Part shown: one piece after another, positions 1 through 6,575 of the stretch | Numbering within the stretch: the first letter of the stretch is position 1 | Layout of the letters: each line of letters starts with the position of its first letter | Origin: Clostridia bacterium | GTDB taxonomy: Bacteria; Bacillota; Clostridia; UMGS1810 | Reading direction: 5' to 3' | Length of the DNA: 11,397 bases | Assembly: GCA_017629325.1 (NCBI GenBank) | Contig: JAGBXL010000010.1 | Location: 1-11,397 of the forward strand | The notes under the pieces: model-generated | What the model was told of the DNA's origin: nothing | Database searches by the model: none | Seen by the model: the letters and a program-made list of their open reading frames with translations, nothing else | Position numbers and translations under genes: made by a program

Positions 1-5
1 ACAAT

Positions 6-929
6 ATGGTTGAAACAAAGGAACTCCAGTTTGGCATATATGGAAAGTGTCTTTAAATTTCAAATGTCAAGATCGAAGTTTATGTAAAACTTGATTTTGG
101 ACCCAGAATATGCAGATGTGCATTTGTGGGCGGCGAAAATTTCTTTAAAGAATTTGAAGATTTTGGAAACGGTGGTTATTTGGGTGATGACTGCAAGTTT
201 GATGACAACAGATTCTTCAATAGAGGAGGTCATCGCTTCTGGCTTAGCCCTGAATCAAAACCCAGAACAACATACCCCGATAATAAACCAATTGAATATA
301 AAATAACACCAAACGGTGCCATATTCACACAGAGTGTGCAGGAAATTAACGAAGTTCAGCTTTCAATCGAAATTGAAATGAGCGAAACCGAAAATAAACT
401 CTCTATAACTCACAATGCCAAAAACACAGGCTACTGGCCAAAAGAATTTTCAACCTGGGCAATAAGCGTAAGTGCACAGGGAGGAACACAAATTATTCCT
501 CAAAACACTTGCGATACAGGGCTTTTGCCAAATAGATTTTTGAGCATCTGGCCATATACCGATATAAACGACCCAAGGCTTACTCTTGGTAATAAATATA
601 TCCGACTTGAGCAAAATCCCGAAATACAAAAAGCTCTTAAAATAGGTTTGATGCAGGAACACACATGGGCTATGTATTTCCACCATGGTGATTTGTTTGT
701 TAAAACCTACGAAGTTAATAAAAACGCCAAATACCCCGATAATAACTGTACCTACGAAACCTATGTGTGCGGAAATTTTATAGAGCTTGAAACCCTTGGC
801 GAATTAAAGATTGCAAATCCGGGTGAAACAAATTCCCACACAGAAACCTGGTATCTTTATGAAGGTGTTAAGCTTCCCGAAACCGACGAAGAAGTTGACG
901 CACTTAAAGAGAAATATAATTTAAACTAA
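6..929 (+). pseudogene. DUF4380-type aldose-epimerase-like protein, interrupted by an in-frame stop
   Basis: From the ATG at 6 the frame reads MVETKELQFGIYGKCL, meets TAA at 54-56, then continues in the same frame as ISNVKIEV and on through DFGPRICRCAFVGGENFF to the stop at 927-929. The family look (GPRI near the N-terminus, GGHRFWLSPE, a beta-rich middle with WAISVSAQGGTQIIPQ) matches DUF4380, which resembles aldose 1-epimerases and has no firmly established substrate. Homology-like sequence lies on both sides of the TAA, so a one-base AAA-to-TAA change is the simplest explanation: a real nonsense mutation or a sequence error near the window edge. The in-frame GTG at 126 has no ribosome binding site and would drop the conserved GPRI strand, so I do not accept it as the true start. 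The first codons could lie upstream of the window. The VOC gene follows 13 bases later, probably in the same transcript. Confidence 0.72.
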
Positions 930-942
930 AGGAGAAATAAAA

Positions 943-1326
943 ATGATAACAGGAATTGAGCATTTAGCAATTTTTGCAAATGATTCTAAAAAACTCACAG
1001 ATTGGTATGTTGAAAACTTAAATGCAAGAATCGTATTTCAAAATGATGCAGGAGTGTATTTCGTTGCTTTTTCAAATGATAGCATGATAGAAATCTGCCC
1101 CAATCCTAATGAAGAAAATATAAAAACTCCGTTAAACACACCCGGCCTTCGTCATATTGCTTTAATTGCTAATAATTTTGAAGAAACAGTAGAATATATA
1201 AAAGGTCTTGGTGTTGAAATTGTTGAAGAACCCATCACATATCCAAATGGAGTGGGAACAATGTTCTTTAGAGATATAGAAGGCAATATCCTTCATCTTA
1301 TTTCAAGAAAAACCCCCTTGGTATAA
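943..1326 (+). CDS. VOC-superfamily (glyoxalase/bleomycin-resistance fold) protein
   Basis: This 127-residue protein has the paired beta-alpha-beta-beta-beta modules of the vicinal oxygen chelate fold. It opens with GIEHLAIFANDSKKLTDWYVENL, and the second module begins at LRHIALIANNFEETVEYI. Likely metal ligands are His7 of the IEHLAI strand, the His of LRHIAL, and acidic residues such as Glu in MIEICP and GNILHLI near the C-terminus. Such small cytoplasmic proteins include lactoylglutathione lyases, epimerases and dioxygenases; the sequence alone does not say which. The start is fixed by an AAAGGAG site at 928-934 overlapping the stop of the upstream gene. The short gap points to cotranscription with the DUF4380 gene, so a sugar-related role is possible but inferred. 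A hairpin terminator follows. Confidence 0.85.
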   Translation: MITGIEHLAIFANDSKKLTDWYVENLNARIVFQNDAGVYFVAFSNDSMIEICPNPNEENIKTPLNTPGLRHIALIANNFEETVEYIKGLGVEIVEEPITYPNGVGTMFFRDIEGNILHLISRKTPLV

Positions 1327-1391
1327 AATTTATAAGTAAAAAGTTTTGAAATTAAAAATTAAAATACCACGGTTTCATCGTATTTTTCGCT

Positions 1392-1440
1392 ACAACCCCC
1401 TTTAAAGCCAGTTAACACAAGGCTTTGAGGGGGTTTTGTA
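1392..1440 (+). terminator. Rho-independent terminator after the VOC gene
   Basis: The left arm, with CCCCCTTTAAAGCC, pairs with GGCTTTGAGGGGG across an AGTTAACACA-like loop. One short mismatch or bulge interrupts the stem, and TTTTGT follows. It lies about 65 bases after the VOC stop. The stretch 1327-1391 holds nothing else I can recognise. Confidence 0.8.
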
Positions 1441-1444
1441 ATAC

Positions 1445-1481
1445 AAAAAGAGCAGAACCTAAAATGGATTCTGCTCTTTGT
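1445..1481 (-). terminator. Rho-independent terminator of hydG
   Basis: AAAGAGCAGAA at 1447-1457 pairs perfectly with TTCTGCTCTTT at 1469-1479. Read on the minus strand the hairpin is followed by a T-rich tail (TTTTTGTAT) and begins about 10 bases after the hydG stop. It and the terminator at 1392-1440 insulate the two convergent transcripts. Confidence 0.85.
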
Positions 1482-1488
1482 AATAAAT

Positions 1489-2904
1489 TTAAAATCTAAA
1501 ATCTCTGCTGCCATTTTCTATTTTTTCAAGGTTATCTTTAGCTATTTCTTTTACCTTTTCGTTTGGAATATTTTCAAGCTCTTTTAATATAAGTGCTTCG
1601 CCTTTTTTCTTTGTGTCTTCCGAAGCATAGTCCATTAAAAATTCCTTGAGTGTCATAAGTGAATTGGGGTGGCAGCAGTTTCCAATCTGCCCGTTTTTAA
1701 GAAGCGTCATAAATCTGTCGCCTGTTCTTCCTTCTCTGTAACATGCTGTGCAGAAAGAGGGGATATAGCCAAGGTCTATAAGCCAGTTTACAACTTCGTC
1801 GAGGCTTCTTTGGTCGGAAACATCAAACTGCTCTGAATCGTGAGGTCTCTCTTCCTCGGTGTAACCTCCAACAGATGTTCTCGAGGCACCGCTTATCTGC
1901 GAAACACCAAGTTTTATAACCTTCTCTCTGACCTCCTGACTTTCTCTTGTAGAAATAATCATTCCAGTGTAGGGAACAGCAATTCTTATGAGTGCACAAA
2001 TTTTTCCAAACATTTCATCGCTTATTCCATTGTCAAACTGGTCAGGGTCAATATCATCGGCTCTTTTTAATCTTGGAACACTTATTGTGTGAGGTCCAAC
2101 ACCGTGAACTGCCTCTAAATGTTCTGCGTGCATCAGTAGCCCTGCAAATTCATATCTGTATAACTCTAAGCCAAAAAGAACTCCTAAGCCAACATCGTCA
2201 ATGCCGCCTTCCATGGCTCTGTCCATAGCTTCTGTATGATAATTATAATCATGTTTGGGGCCTGTTGGGTGAAGCTTTTCATAGCTTTCCTTGTGGTAGG
2301 TTTCCTGAAAGAGAATATATGTGCCGATTTCGGCTTCTTTAAGCTTTTTGTAGTTTTCAACGGTTGTTGCAGCAATATTAACATTAACCCTTCTTATAGC
2401 ACCATTTTTGTGTTTTATTGAGTATATGGTTTTAATGCAGTCTATAATGTATTCAATAGGGTTATTAACGGGGTCTTCACCCGCTTCAATTGCCAATCTT
2501 TTATGGCCCATATCCTGAAGTGCTATAACCTCTTTTTTAACTTCTTCCTGTGTTAATTTTTTTCTTGCAATGTGCTTGTTTTTAAGGTGATAGGGGCAAT
2601 AAAGGCAGCCGTTAACACAGTAGTTTGAAAGATATAACGGTGCAAACATAACAATTCTGTTGCCATAAAAATCTTTTTTAATCTGCTCGGCTAAAGTGTA
2701 AATCTCGTTTATAATTTCTTCGTTTTCACTTGCTAAAAGAACAGATGCCTCTCTGTGTGATAAGCCTTTTCTTAATTTTGCTTTTTCAATAATTTCTTTT
2801 AAAAGCACTATATTATCTTTGTTTTCTTCAGCATATTTAAGGGTATCCAGTATTTCTTCATGATTAATAAATTCTTCTGCCTTAAGTGATTTAGGATTAT
2901 ACAT
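1489..2904 (-). CDS. hydG: [FeFe]-hydrogenase H-cluster maturase HydG (radical SAM tyrosine lyase)
   Basis: HydG cleaves tyrosine by radical SAM chemistry to p-cresol and dehydroglycine. It then builds the Fe(CO)x(CN) synthon on a second iron-sulfur cluster for the hydrogenase H-cluster. The 471-residue protein has the radical SAM motif C96-VNG-C100-LY-C103 in YLSNYCVNGCLYCPY. It also has the HydG-specific C-terminal motif C385-X2-C388-X22-C411 (within FCTACYREGRTGDRF and GNCCHPNS), which the related tyrosine lyase ThiH lacks. The start is ATG at 2904-2902, because AGGAG at 2916-2912 sits seven bases before it. An upstream in-frame start at 2949 lies inside the leader hairpin and adds 15 unlikely residues. 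HydE, HydF and the hydrogenase are not in this window. The gene has its own promoter and a leader terminator, and appears monocistronic. Confidence 0.96.
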   Translation of the reverse strand: MYNPKSLKAEEFINHEEILDTLKYAEENKDNIVLLKEIIEKAKLRKGLSHREASVLLASENEEIINEIYTLAEQIKKDFYGNRIVMFAPLYLSNYCVNGCLYCPYHLKNKHIARKKLTQEEVKKEVIALQDMGHKRLAIEAGEDPVNNPIEYIIDCIKTIYSIKHKNGAIRRVNVNIAATTVENYKKLKEAEIGTYILFQETYHKESYEKLHPTGPKHDYNYHTEAMDRAMEGGIDDVGLGVLFGLELYRYEFAGLLMHAEHLEAVHGVGPHTISVPRLKRADDIDPDQFDNGISDEMFGKICALIRIAVPYTGMIISTRESQEVREKVIKLGVSQISGASRTSVGGYTEEERPHDSEQFDVSDQRSLDEVVNWLIDLGYIPSFCTACYREGRTGDRFMTLLKNGQIGNCCHPNSLMTLKEFLMDYASEDTKKKGEALILKELENIPNEKVKEIAKDNLEKIENGSRDFRF

Positions 2905-2920
2905 ATTAGTTCTCCTTTTC

Positions 2921-2954
2921 AAAAAAAGAACTTCCGCGTAAATATACACGGAAG
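2921..2954 (-). terminator. Intrinsic terminator in the hydG 5' leader (candidate attenuator)
   Basis: On the minus strand CTTCCGTGTA pairs with TACGCGGAAG (10 bp, one G-T wobble) around a TATT loop, followed by TTCTTTTTTT. The T-run ends five bases before the hydG ribosome binding site. That leaves no room for a promoter between terminator and gene, so hydG transcription must read through it. A second copy of the right arm, GCGGAAG, lies upstream (minus strand, 2987-2981) and could pair with CTTCCG at 2954-2949 to form a competing antiterminator. I could not match the leader to a known riboswitch class. The hairpin could also stop read-through from the GH18 gene. Confidence 0.75.
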
Positions 2955-3024
2955 CCCATAATAAGTGATATTATTTCTTTCTTCCGCCTCATAGTATTAT
3001 TCGGTGTCAGATTTGCTATATAAA

Positions 3025-3053
3025 ATAGTATCACTTTGTTATTAATTTGTCAA
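3025..3053 (-). promoter_or_regulatory. Sigma-A-type promoter of hydG with extended -10
   Basis: TTGACA (3053-3048, minus strand) is followed after exactly 17 bases by TACTAT (3030-3025), preceded by the extended -10 element TGA. The predicted transcription start is near 3018-3016, giving a 5' leader of about 112 bases. The -35 box lies within the last codons of the upstream LysM-GH18 gene. Confidence 0.8.
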
Positions 3054-4343
3054 GGGAACAACACCTGATTTGTCTATATTATATCTGTATCCTGCATATA
3101 TCCAATTCTGGTTAAAATTTCTCATTAAATTCCAGTATCCTGCACCTTTAAGACCAAATTCATCTATTAAATCAAACTTAGCTTTAATGCTTCTTATATC
3201 TTCAAACCACACTTCGTGGTCGGTGCGGTCGGCTGCTCTGTATTTAAAATATGGTGTAGCGGCAGTTTCGTCATAAAGAATTTGGGCATTATTTTCGGCA
3301 GCTATCGAAATTGCTTCTTCGTTGCCTATTAGCCTTGCTCTTGTAACGCCTTTTTCATAAGGTAATGTCCAATCGTAGCCATAGTTTGGAATTCCCATAT
3401 AAATTTTATTTGGTTCTATTTCGGATACTGCATATTCAATAACGCGTCTCACCTGGTTTATTGGTGCCACAGCCATTGGCTCACTGTATGTATATCCCCA
3501 TTCATAAGTCATAACCATAACTGTGTTGGCAGCTTCGCCAAGCGCTCTGTAATCATGCCCCTCATAAAGAGTGCCTCTTTGCTGCGAACTTGTTTTGGGT
3601 GCCAAATCAACATTAACACTAAAACCATTTGCATTAAGCTCATTTGTTGTTCTTCGCACAAAGTTTGTAAAGGCGTCGCGGTCGGCGGCGTTCACAAATT
3701 CAAAGTCAATGTCAAGCCCCTTATAGCCTTTATCCCTCATAATTTGCAAAATATTTTCAATAACCATATCTTGAGTTGAAGGGTTATTAAATAAATCCGA
3801 TGCCAGCTCCGAATTAAAACCGCCTTCGCCGGTAATTGAAGAAAGCACCATATATGGATTTACATTTCCTTCTTTGAGTATTGGTAAAACTGAAGTGTCT
3901 AAAGGCTCAATAAGAGAGCCGTCTGCCTCTGCACCGTAGCTGAAAACTGCGGCAGATGTTAAAAATGGGAGAGAAGAATTCAGCACATTTCTTTTTATGG
4001 AAGGATACAAGAATCCATAAATGCTTATATCTTTATTGCCCTGCCCGTCAAAAGTAATTGCAAGTGTCTCGCCTGTGTTTAATGTGTTAGTTTGTGCGAG
4101 TGCGGGGTTTCTTTGTTTTAATTTATCTACACTCAAGCCAAACATATTTGCAACAGAAAACAGAGTATCTCCCTCTTTAACAACATATATGCTTTCAGGC
4201 TGCAAAATAAGAAGTGCCATTCCCGAAGGAGGATTTTCAATTCCAAAAAGACCATTATCTGCAATAATTCTCTCGGCAGATACCCCGTATTCTCTTGCTA
4301 TTGATGTGTAGGTTTCGCCTTGCTCTGTAATATGAATAATCAT
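3042..4343 (-). CDS. LysM-LysM-GH18 peptidoglycan hydrolase (YaaH/SleL-like)
   Basis: The protein has 433 residues. Two LysM domains (about 2-47 and 52-97, the second with IYVVKEGDTLFSVANMFGLS) bind peptidoglycan glycan strands. A glycoside hydrolase 18 domain follows (about 105-425), with the catalytic motif GLDIDFE: Asp211, Asp213 and Glu215 as general acid. The last strand carries GLKGAGYWNL, typical of this barrel. This layout matches the YaaH/SleL family of spore cortex-fragment N-acetylglucosaminidases. There is no signal peptide; the chain begins directly with LysM, as in SleL-type spore proteins. I place the start at ATG 4343-4341, behind GGTGAT four bases upstream; a GTG at 4352 would add three residues. 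It diverges from the amidase operon at 4435. The role in spore germination or morphogenesis is inferred from architecture. Confidence 0.88.
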   Translation of the reverse strand: MIIHITEQGETYTSIAREYGVSAERIIADNGLFGIENPPSGMALLILQPESIYVVKEGDTLFSVANMFGLSVDKLKQRNPALAQTNTLNTGETLAITFDGQGNKDISIYGFLYPSIKRNVLNSSLPFLTSAAVFSYGAEADGSLIEPLDTSVLPILKEGNVNPYMVLSSITGEGGFNSELASDLFNNPSTQDMVIENILQIMRDKGYKGLDIDFEFVNAADRDAFTNFVRRTTNELNANGFSVNVDLAPKTSSQQRGTLYEGHDYRALGEAANTVMVMTYEWGYTYSEPMAVAPINQVRRVIEYAVSEIEPNKIYMGIPNYGYDWTLPYEKGVTRARLIGNEEAISIAAENNAQILYDETAATPYFKYRAADRTDHEVWFEDIRSIKAKFDLIDEFGLKGAGYWNLMRNFNQNWIYAGYRYNIDKSGVVPLTN

Positions 4344-4392
4344 AAATATCACCGTTATATTCTATTTTTCATTATTTAAAATTATTCCGGTA

Positions 4393-4419
4393 ACAAAGCT
4401 ATAAAAAAATCATATATTA
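4393..4419 (+). promoter_or_regulatory. Possible sporulation (sigma-K-like) promoter before the amidase operon
   Basis: AC at 4393-4394, then 16 bases, then CATATATTA at 4411-4419 fits the known sigma-K pattern AC-N16/17-CATANNNTA. The element ends 15 bases before the ATG at 4435, so the leader would be very short. In such AT-rich DNA a chance match is quite possible, and no good sigma-A promoter is evident here. No clear promoter for the divergent GH18 gene was found in 4344-4434. Confidence 0.35.
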
Positions 4420-4434
4420 AAAACAGGTGATTAT

Positions 4435-4998
4435 ATGGCAATTAAAATATTTATAGATCAAGGACACAACCCCTCCGGTCCCAACACGGGAGCTGAGGGA
4501 AACGGATTAAGAGAACAGGATATAACCTATATTGTTGGCAGGTATTTATATAATCTTTTAATTAATAATGGCAATTTTGAAGTTATGCTCTCGCGAAACA
4601 CACCAACTGAGGTACTGGGCACATCTAATGCAACAAGCTTAAGAGAAAGAGTAACAATGGCAAACAACTGGGGAGCCGATTATTTTATAAGCATTCATGT
4701 TAATGGCTCAACAAATCCCAATGCAAATGGTACCGAAGGCTATGTTTATCGTGCAGAAACCCAGAGTTATTATCTGGCAGAACACATGGTAAATGCCATT
4801 GTAAACCGCATGGGCACTCAAAAAAGAGGCGTGTTTGCAAGGCCGGGTCTTTATGTTTTAAGAAGAACAAATATGCCTGCGGTTTTAATGGAGCTGGCAT
4901 ATATATCAAATGCAGAGGATGCCGCAAAATTAAGAGATGACCCTTACGGCTTTGCTTATGCAATGTATGAGGGAATACTTGTGTATTTTGGACTTTAA
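4435..4998 (+). CDS. N-acetylmuramoyl-L-alanine amidase (Amidase_3, CwlD-like)
   Basis: This zinc enzyme family cuts the bond between N-acetylmuramic acid and the L-alanine of the peptide stem. The 187-residue protein is a bare Amidase_3 catalytic domain. Zinc ligands are His11 in IDQGHN, Glu27 in GLREQD and His88 in ISIHVNG; the catalytic Glu153 is in VLMELAYISN. It has no signal peptide, binding domain or linker, unlike secreted autolysins. That suggests action inside the sporangium, release by lysis, or phage-like use. AGGTGA at 4425-4430 sets the start. It heads a short operon with the Amidase_6 gene 12 bases downstream. The CwlD comparison (muramic-lactam formation in spore cortex) rests on domain type and neighbours only. 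Confidence 0.9.
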   Translation: MAIKIFIDQGHNPSGPNTGAEGNGLREQDITYIVGRYLYNLLINNGNFEVMLSRNTPTEVLGTSNATSLRERVTMANNWGADYFISIHVNGSTNPNANGTEGYVYRAETQSYYLAEHMVNAIVNRMGTQKRGVFARPGLYVLRRTNMPAVLMELAYISNAEDAAKLRDDPYGFAYAMYEGILVYFGL

Positions 4999-5010
4999 AG
5001 GGGATAAATT

Positions 5011-5523
5011 ATGATAGATATTGAATATAACAGACAAGATGCAGTAAACTATGCAAACAGATGGGCACTTTCCCGAAACCCTGTATATTATGATTATTCA
5101 AATATAGGGGGCGACTGCACCAACTTTGCATCGCAGGTTTTGTATGCAGGAACGGGAGTTATGAATTATAATAGAGAAAACGGCTGGTATTATATAAATG
5201 CAAACGATAAATCGCCGTCGTGGACGGGTGTGCAGTTTTTTTATGATTTTATCGTGAATAATGATGGAATAGGTCCTTATGGCGTTGATGCAGGAATTGG
5301 CGATTTGCTGCCAGGTGATTTTATTCAGCTTGGCGATAGAGGCGGCAATTTTTATCACACTCTTGTTTTAACCGATATTGTAAGGCTTGGCAGAAGAAGA
5401 ATATATTATGTTGCGGCACACTCAATGGACGCCTTTCGCAGAAATCTACTGAGCTATGATTTTGAAAATTACAGAGGAATTCATATCTTAGGTGCCAGAG
5501 TGGAAGATAGTTTTGATGAATAA
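5011..5523 (+). CDS. Amidase_6 (CHAP/papain-like) cell-wall amidase domain protein
   Basis: The 170-residue chain is a single Amidase_6-type domain with a cysteine-histidine active site. The opening YNRQDAVNYANRWAL helix is followed by the nucleophile motif GGDCTNFASQVL (Cys36), then LLPGDFIQLGD, FYHTLVLTDI (His116) and YVAAHSMDAFRRNLLSYDF. Related domains in Clostridia and Bacilli are thought to cleave peptidoglycan or amide-linked substrates, though few are characterised. No signal peptide or membrane segment is present. AGGGGA at 4999-5004 directly follows the stop of the zinc amidase gene, so the two are very likely cotranscribed and translationally close. Together with the divergent LysM-GH18 protein they give glycosidase, amidase and Cys-amidase or peptidase activities against one polymer. 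The exact bond cut is unknown. Confidence 0.85.
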   Translation: MIDIEYNRQDAVNYANRWALSRNPVYYDYSNIGGDCTNFASQVLYAGTGVMNYNRENGWYYINANDKSPSWTGVQFFYDFIVNNDGIGPYGVDAGIGDLLPGDFIQLGDRGGNFYHTLVLTDIVRLGRRRIYYVAAHSMDAFRRNLLSYDFENYRGIHILGARVEDSFDE

Positions 5524-5571
5524 ATTTTATAAAAATATGTAAAATAATATTGTCTGTAAAGGGTGGTTAAT

Positions 5572-5694
5572 ATGGAGTTATACAGAGTAATCCGGAAAAA
5601 TCCGCTTTGTTTACTTTCAACTAATAAATTTCTTGACATGAATCAGCCAAGAAATGTTATTCCTCCTGACACTGTAAAAAAGCTTACAGAATAA
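5572..5694 (+). CDS. Small hypothetical protein, 40 residues
   Basis: An ATG at 5572 is preceded by a strong ribosome binding site, AAAGGGTGGT at 5558-5567. The frame runs 40 codons to TAA at 5692-5694, directly before the terminator at 5709. The peptide starts MELYRVIRKNPLCLL, has one cysteine (Cys13) and ends PPDTVKKLTE. It has no clear membrane segment and I do not recognise a family. It lies 48 bases after the Amidase_6 gene on the same strand and would be the last gene of that operon. It could be a genuine small protein, for example a spore coat or regulatory peptide, or the remnant of a longer gene. Confidence 0.5.
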   Translation: MELYRVIRKNPLCLLSTNKFLDMNQPRNVIPPDTVKKLTE

Positions 5695-5708
5695 AGCAGA
5701 CAAAAAAT

Positions 5709-5742
5709 AGGAAGTATAAACTGCAATTGGTTTATACTTCCT
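5709..5742. terminator. Bidirectional Rho-independent terminator
   Basis: AGGAAGTATAAAC (5709-5721) pairs perfectly with GTTTATACTTCCT (5730-5742) over a TGCAATTG loop. TTTATTTATTTA follows on the plus strand and TATTTTTTG on the minus strand. It ends both the amidase operon and the convergent DUF554 gene. Confidence 0.9.
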
Positions 5743-5750
5743 TTATTTAT

Positions 5751-6440
5751 TTAAAATAGCTGTATTAAATTATAAATAATAGGTGCAAAGATTATTGCCG
5801 GCAAATAATCTGCCACCTTAAATTTTGAAATACCCATAAGATTAAATCCAAGCATCAGGGTTATAAGCGAGCCAACGCAGGTCATTTCGTTTATGGCACC
5901 CGAATTTAAAAATGGCGATATAAACTGTGCTAAAAGAGTTATTGAGCCCTGAAACACCAAAACGAAAACAGATGATAATAAAACCCCGATACCAAGGCTT
6001 GATGCAAGCATCATCGACGACATCAAATCCAGTATTGATTTTGTGAAAATAAGCTTTGTATCACCGTTTATACCGGCACAAAGTGCTCCGGTTATCGTCA
6101 TAGAGCCAACACAAAATAATAGCGATGCACTAACAAAACCTTTTGCAATCATACCTTTTTCGCCTTTTGTTTTTAATTTTTCTTCAAAATATCCGCCAAG
6201 CTTACCCAGTTTTGTGTCGATATCAAAAAAAGTTCCGCATATTGCACCCAGTATCATTGATGCAATTATTATAAGCACATTCTCTCCCGAAAGTGCACCC
6301 GAAAAACCAATATAAAGAGTGCAAAGACCTATTCCTGTCATAACTGCCGACGAAATTCTTTCAGGAATGCCTTTTTTAATTAATAATCCAATAAAGCTTC
6401 CTATAATAACAGTAAGCATATTAAAAAAATTAACCCACAT
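5751..6440 (-). CDS. DUF554-family integral membrane protein (YdfK-like)
   Basis: The 229-residue protein is almost entirely hydrophobic, with about seven membrane segments (near 3-22, 32-52, 55-75, 98-122, 134-165, 185-205 and 208-228). One charged cytoplasmic-type loop lies around 78-97 (FEEKLKTKGEKG). The N-terminal VIIGSFIGLLIKKGIPERI, the central SASLLFCVGSMTITGAL and DLMSSMMLASSLGIGV are typical of DUF554. This family is widespread in Firmicutes and has no established function; transport of a small molecule is a guess from the fold. The start is supported by a GGAGG site seven bases before the ATG on the minus strand. It is a single-gene unit with its own promoter and terminator. Confidence 0.88.
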   Translation of the reverse strand: MWVNFFNMLTVIIGSFIGLLIKKGIPERISSAVMTGIGLCTLYIGFSGALSGENVLIIIASMILGAICGTFFDIDTKLGKLGGYFEEKLKTKGEKGMIAKGFVSASLLFCVGSMTITGALCAGINGDTKLIFTKSILDLMSSMMLASSLGIGVLLSSVFVLVFQGSITLLAQFISPFLNSGAINEMTCVGSLITLMLGFNLMGISKFKVADYLPAIIFAPIIYNLIQLF

Positions 6441-6469
6441 AATTTACCTCCAAAATGTCAGTATAAAAA

Positions 6470-6498
6470 ATTATATAACTTTTAATTCTTTTTTTCAA
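6470..6498 (-). promoter_or_regulatory. Sigma-A promoter of the DUF554 gene
   Basis: On the minus strand TTGAAA (6498-6493) is followed after 17 bases by a perfect TATAAT (6475-6470), about 30 bases before the start codon at 6440. The spacer is A-rich. Confidence 0.75.
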
Positions 6499-6509
6499 GA
6501 TATATAAAG

Positions 6510-6538
6510 TTGATTTGTGTATTTTTTTGTGATACAAT
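6510..6538 (+). promoter_or_regulatory. Sigma-A promoter of the CARF-nuclease/CCA-addB operon
   Basis: TTGATT (6510-6515), a 17-base T-rich spacer and TACAAT (6533-6538) with the extended -10 TGA. The predicted leader is about 30 bases. It lies 11 bases from the divergent DUF554 promoter, so the two may influence each other. Confidence 0.75.
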
Positions 6539-6575
6539 TAACATATATTTATTGCCATAATACCAAGGAGAAGTT

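Noticed and set aside
91..306. 71-codon plus-strand frame near the left edge
   Set aside because: Overlaps the conserved DUF4380 coding frame in another phase; it opens without a ribosome binding site.
126..929. GTG at 126 as the true start of a shortened intact DUF4380 protein
   Set aside because: No ribosome binding site precedes it, and in-frame family-like sequence (DFGPRICRCAF) continues upstream of it.
2905..2949. Upstream ATG at 2949 as the hydG start
   Set aside because: It lies inside the terminator hairpin without a ribosome binding site and would add 15 residues not typical of HydG, while ATG 2904 has AGGAG at good spacing.
2905..3020. Assignment of the hydG leader to a named riboswitch (SAM, TPP, cobalamin, T-box, preQ1, ZTP)
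   Set aside because: None of the conserved core sequences I know for these classes is present; only the terminator/antiterminator layout is supported.
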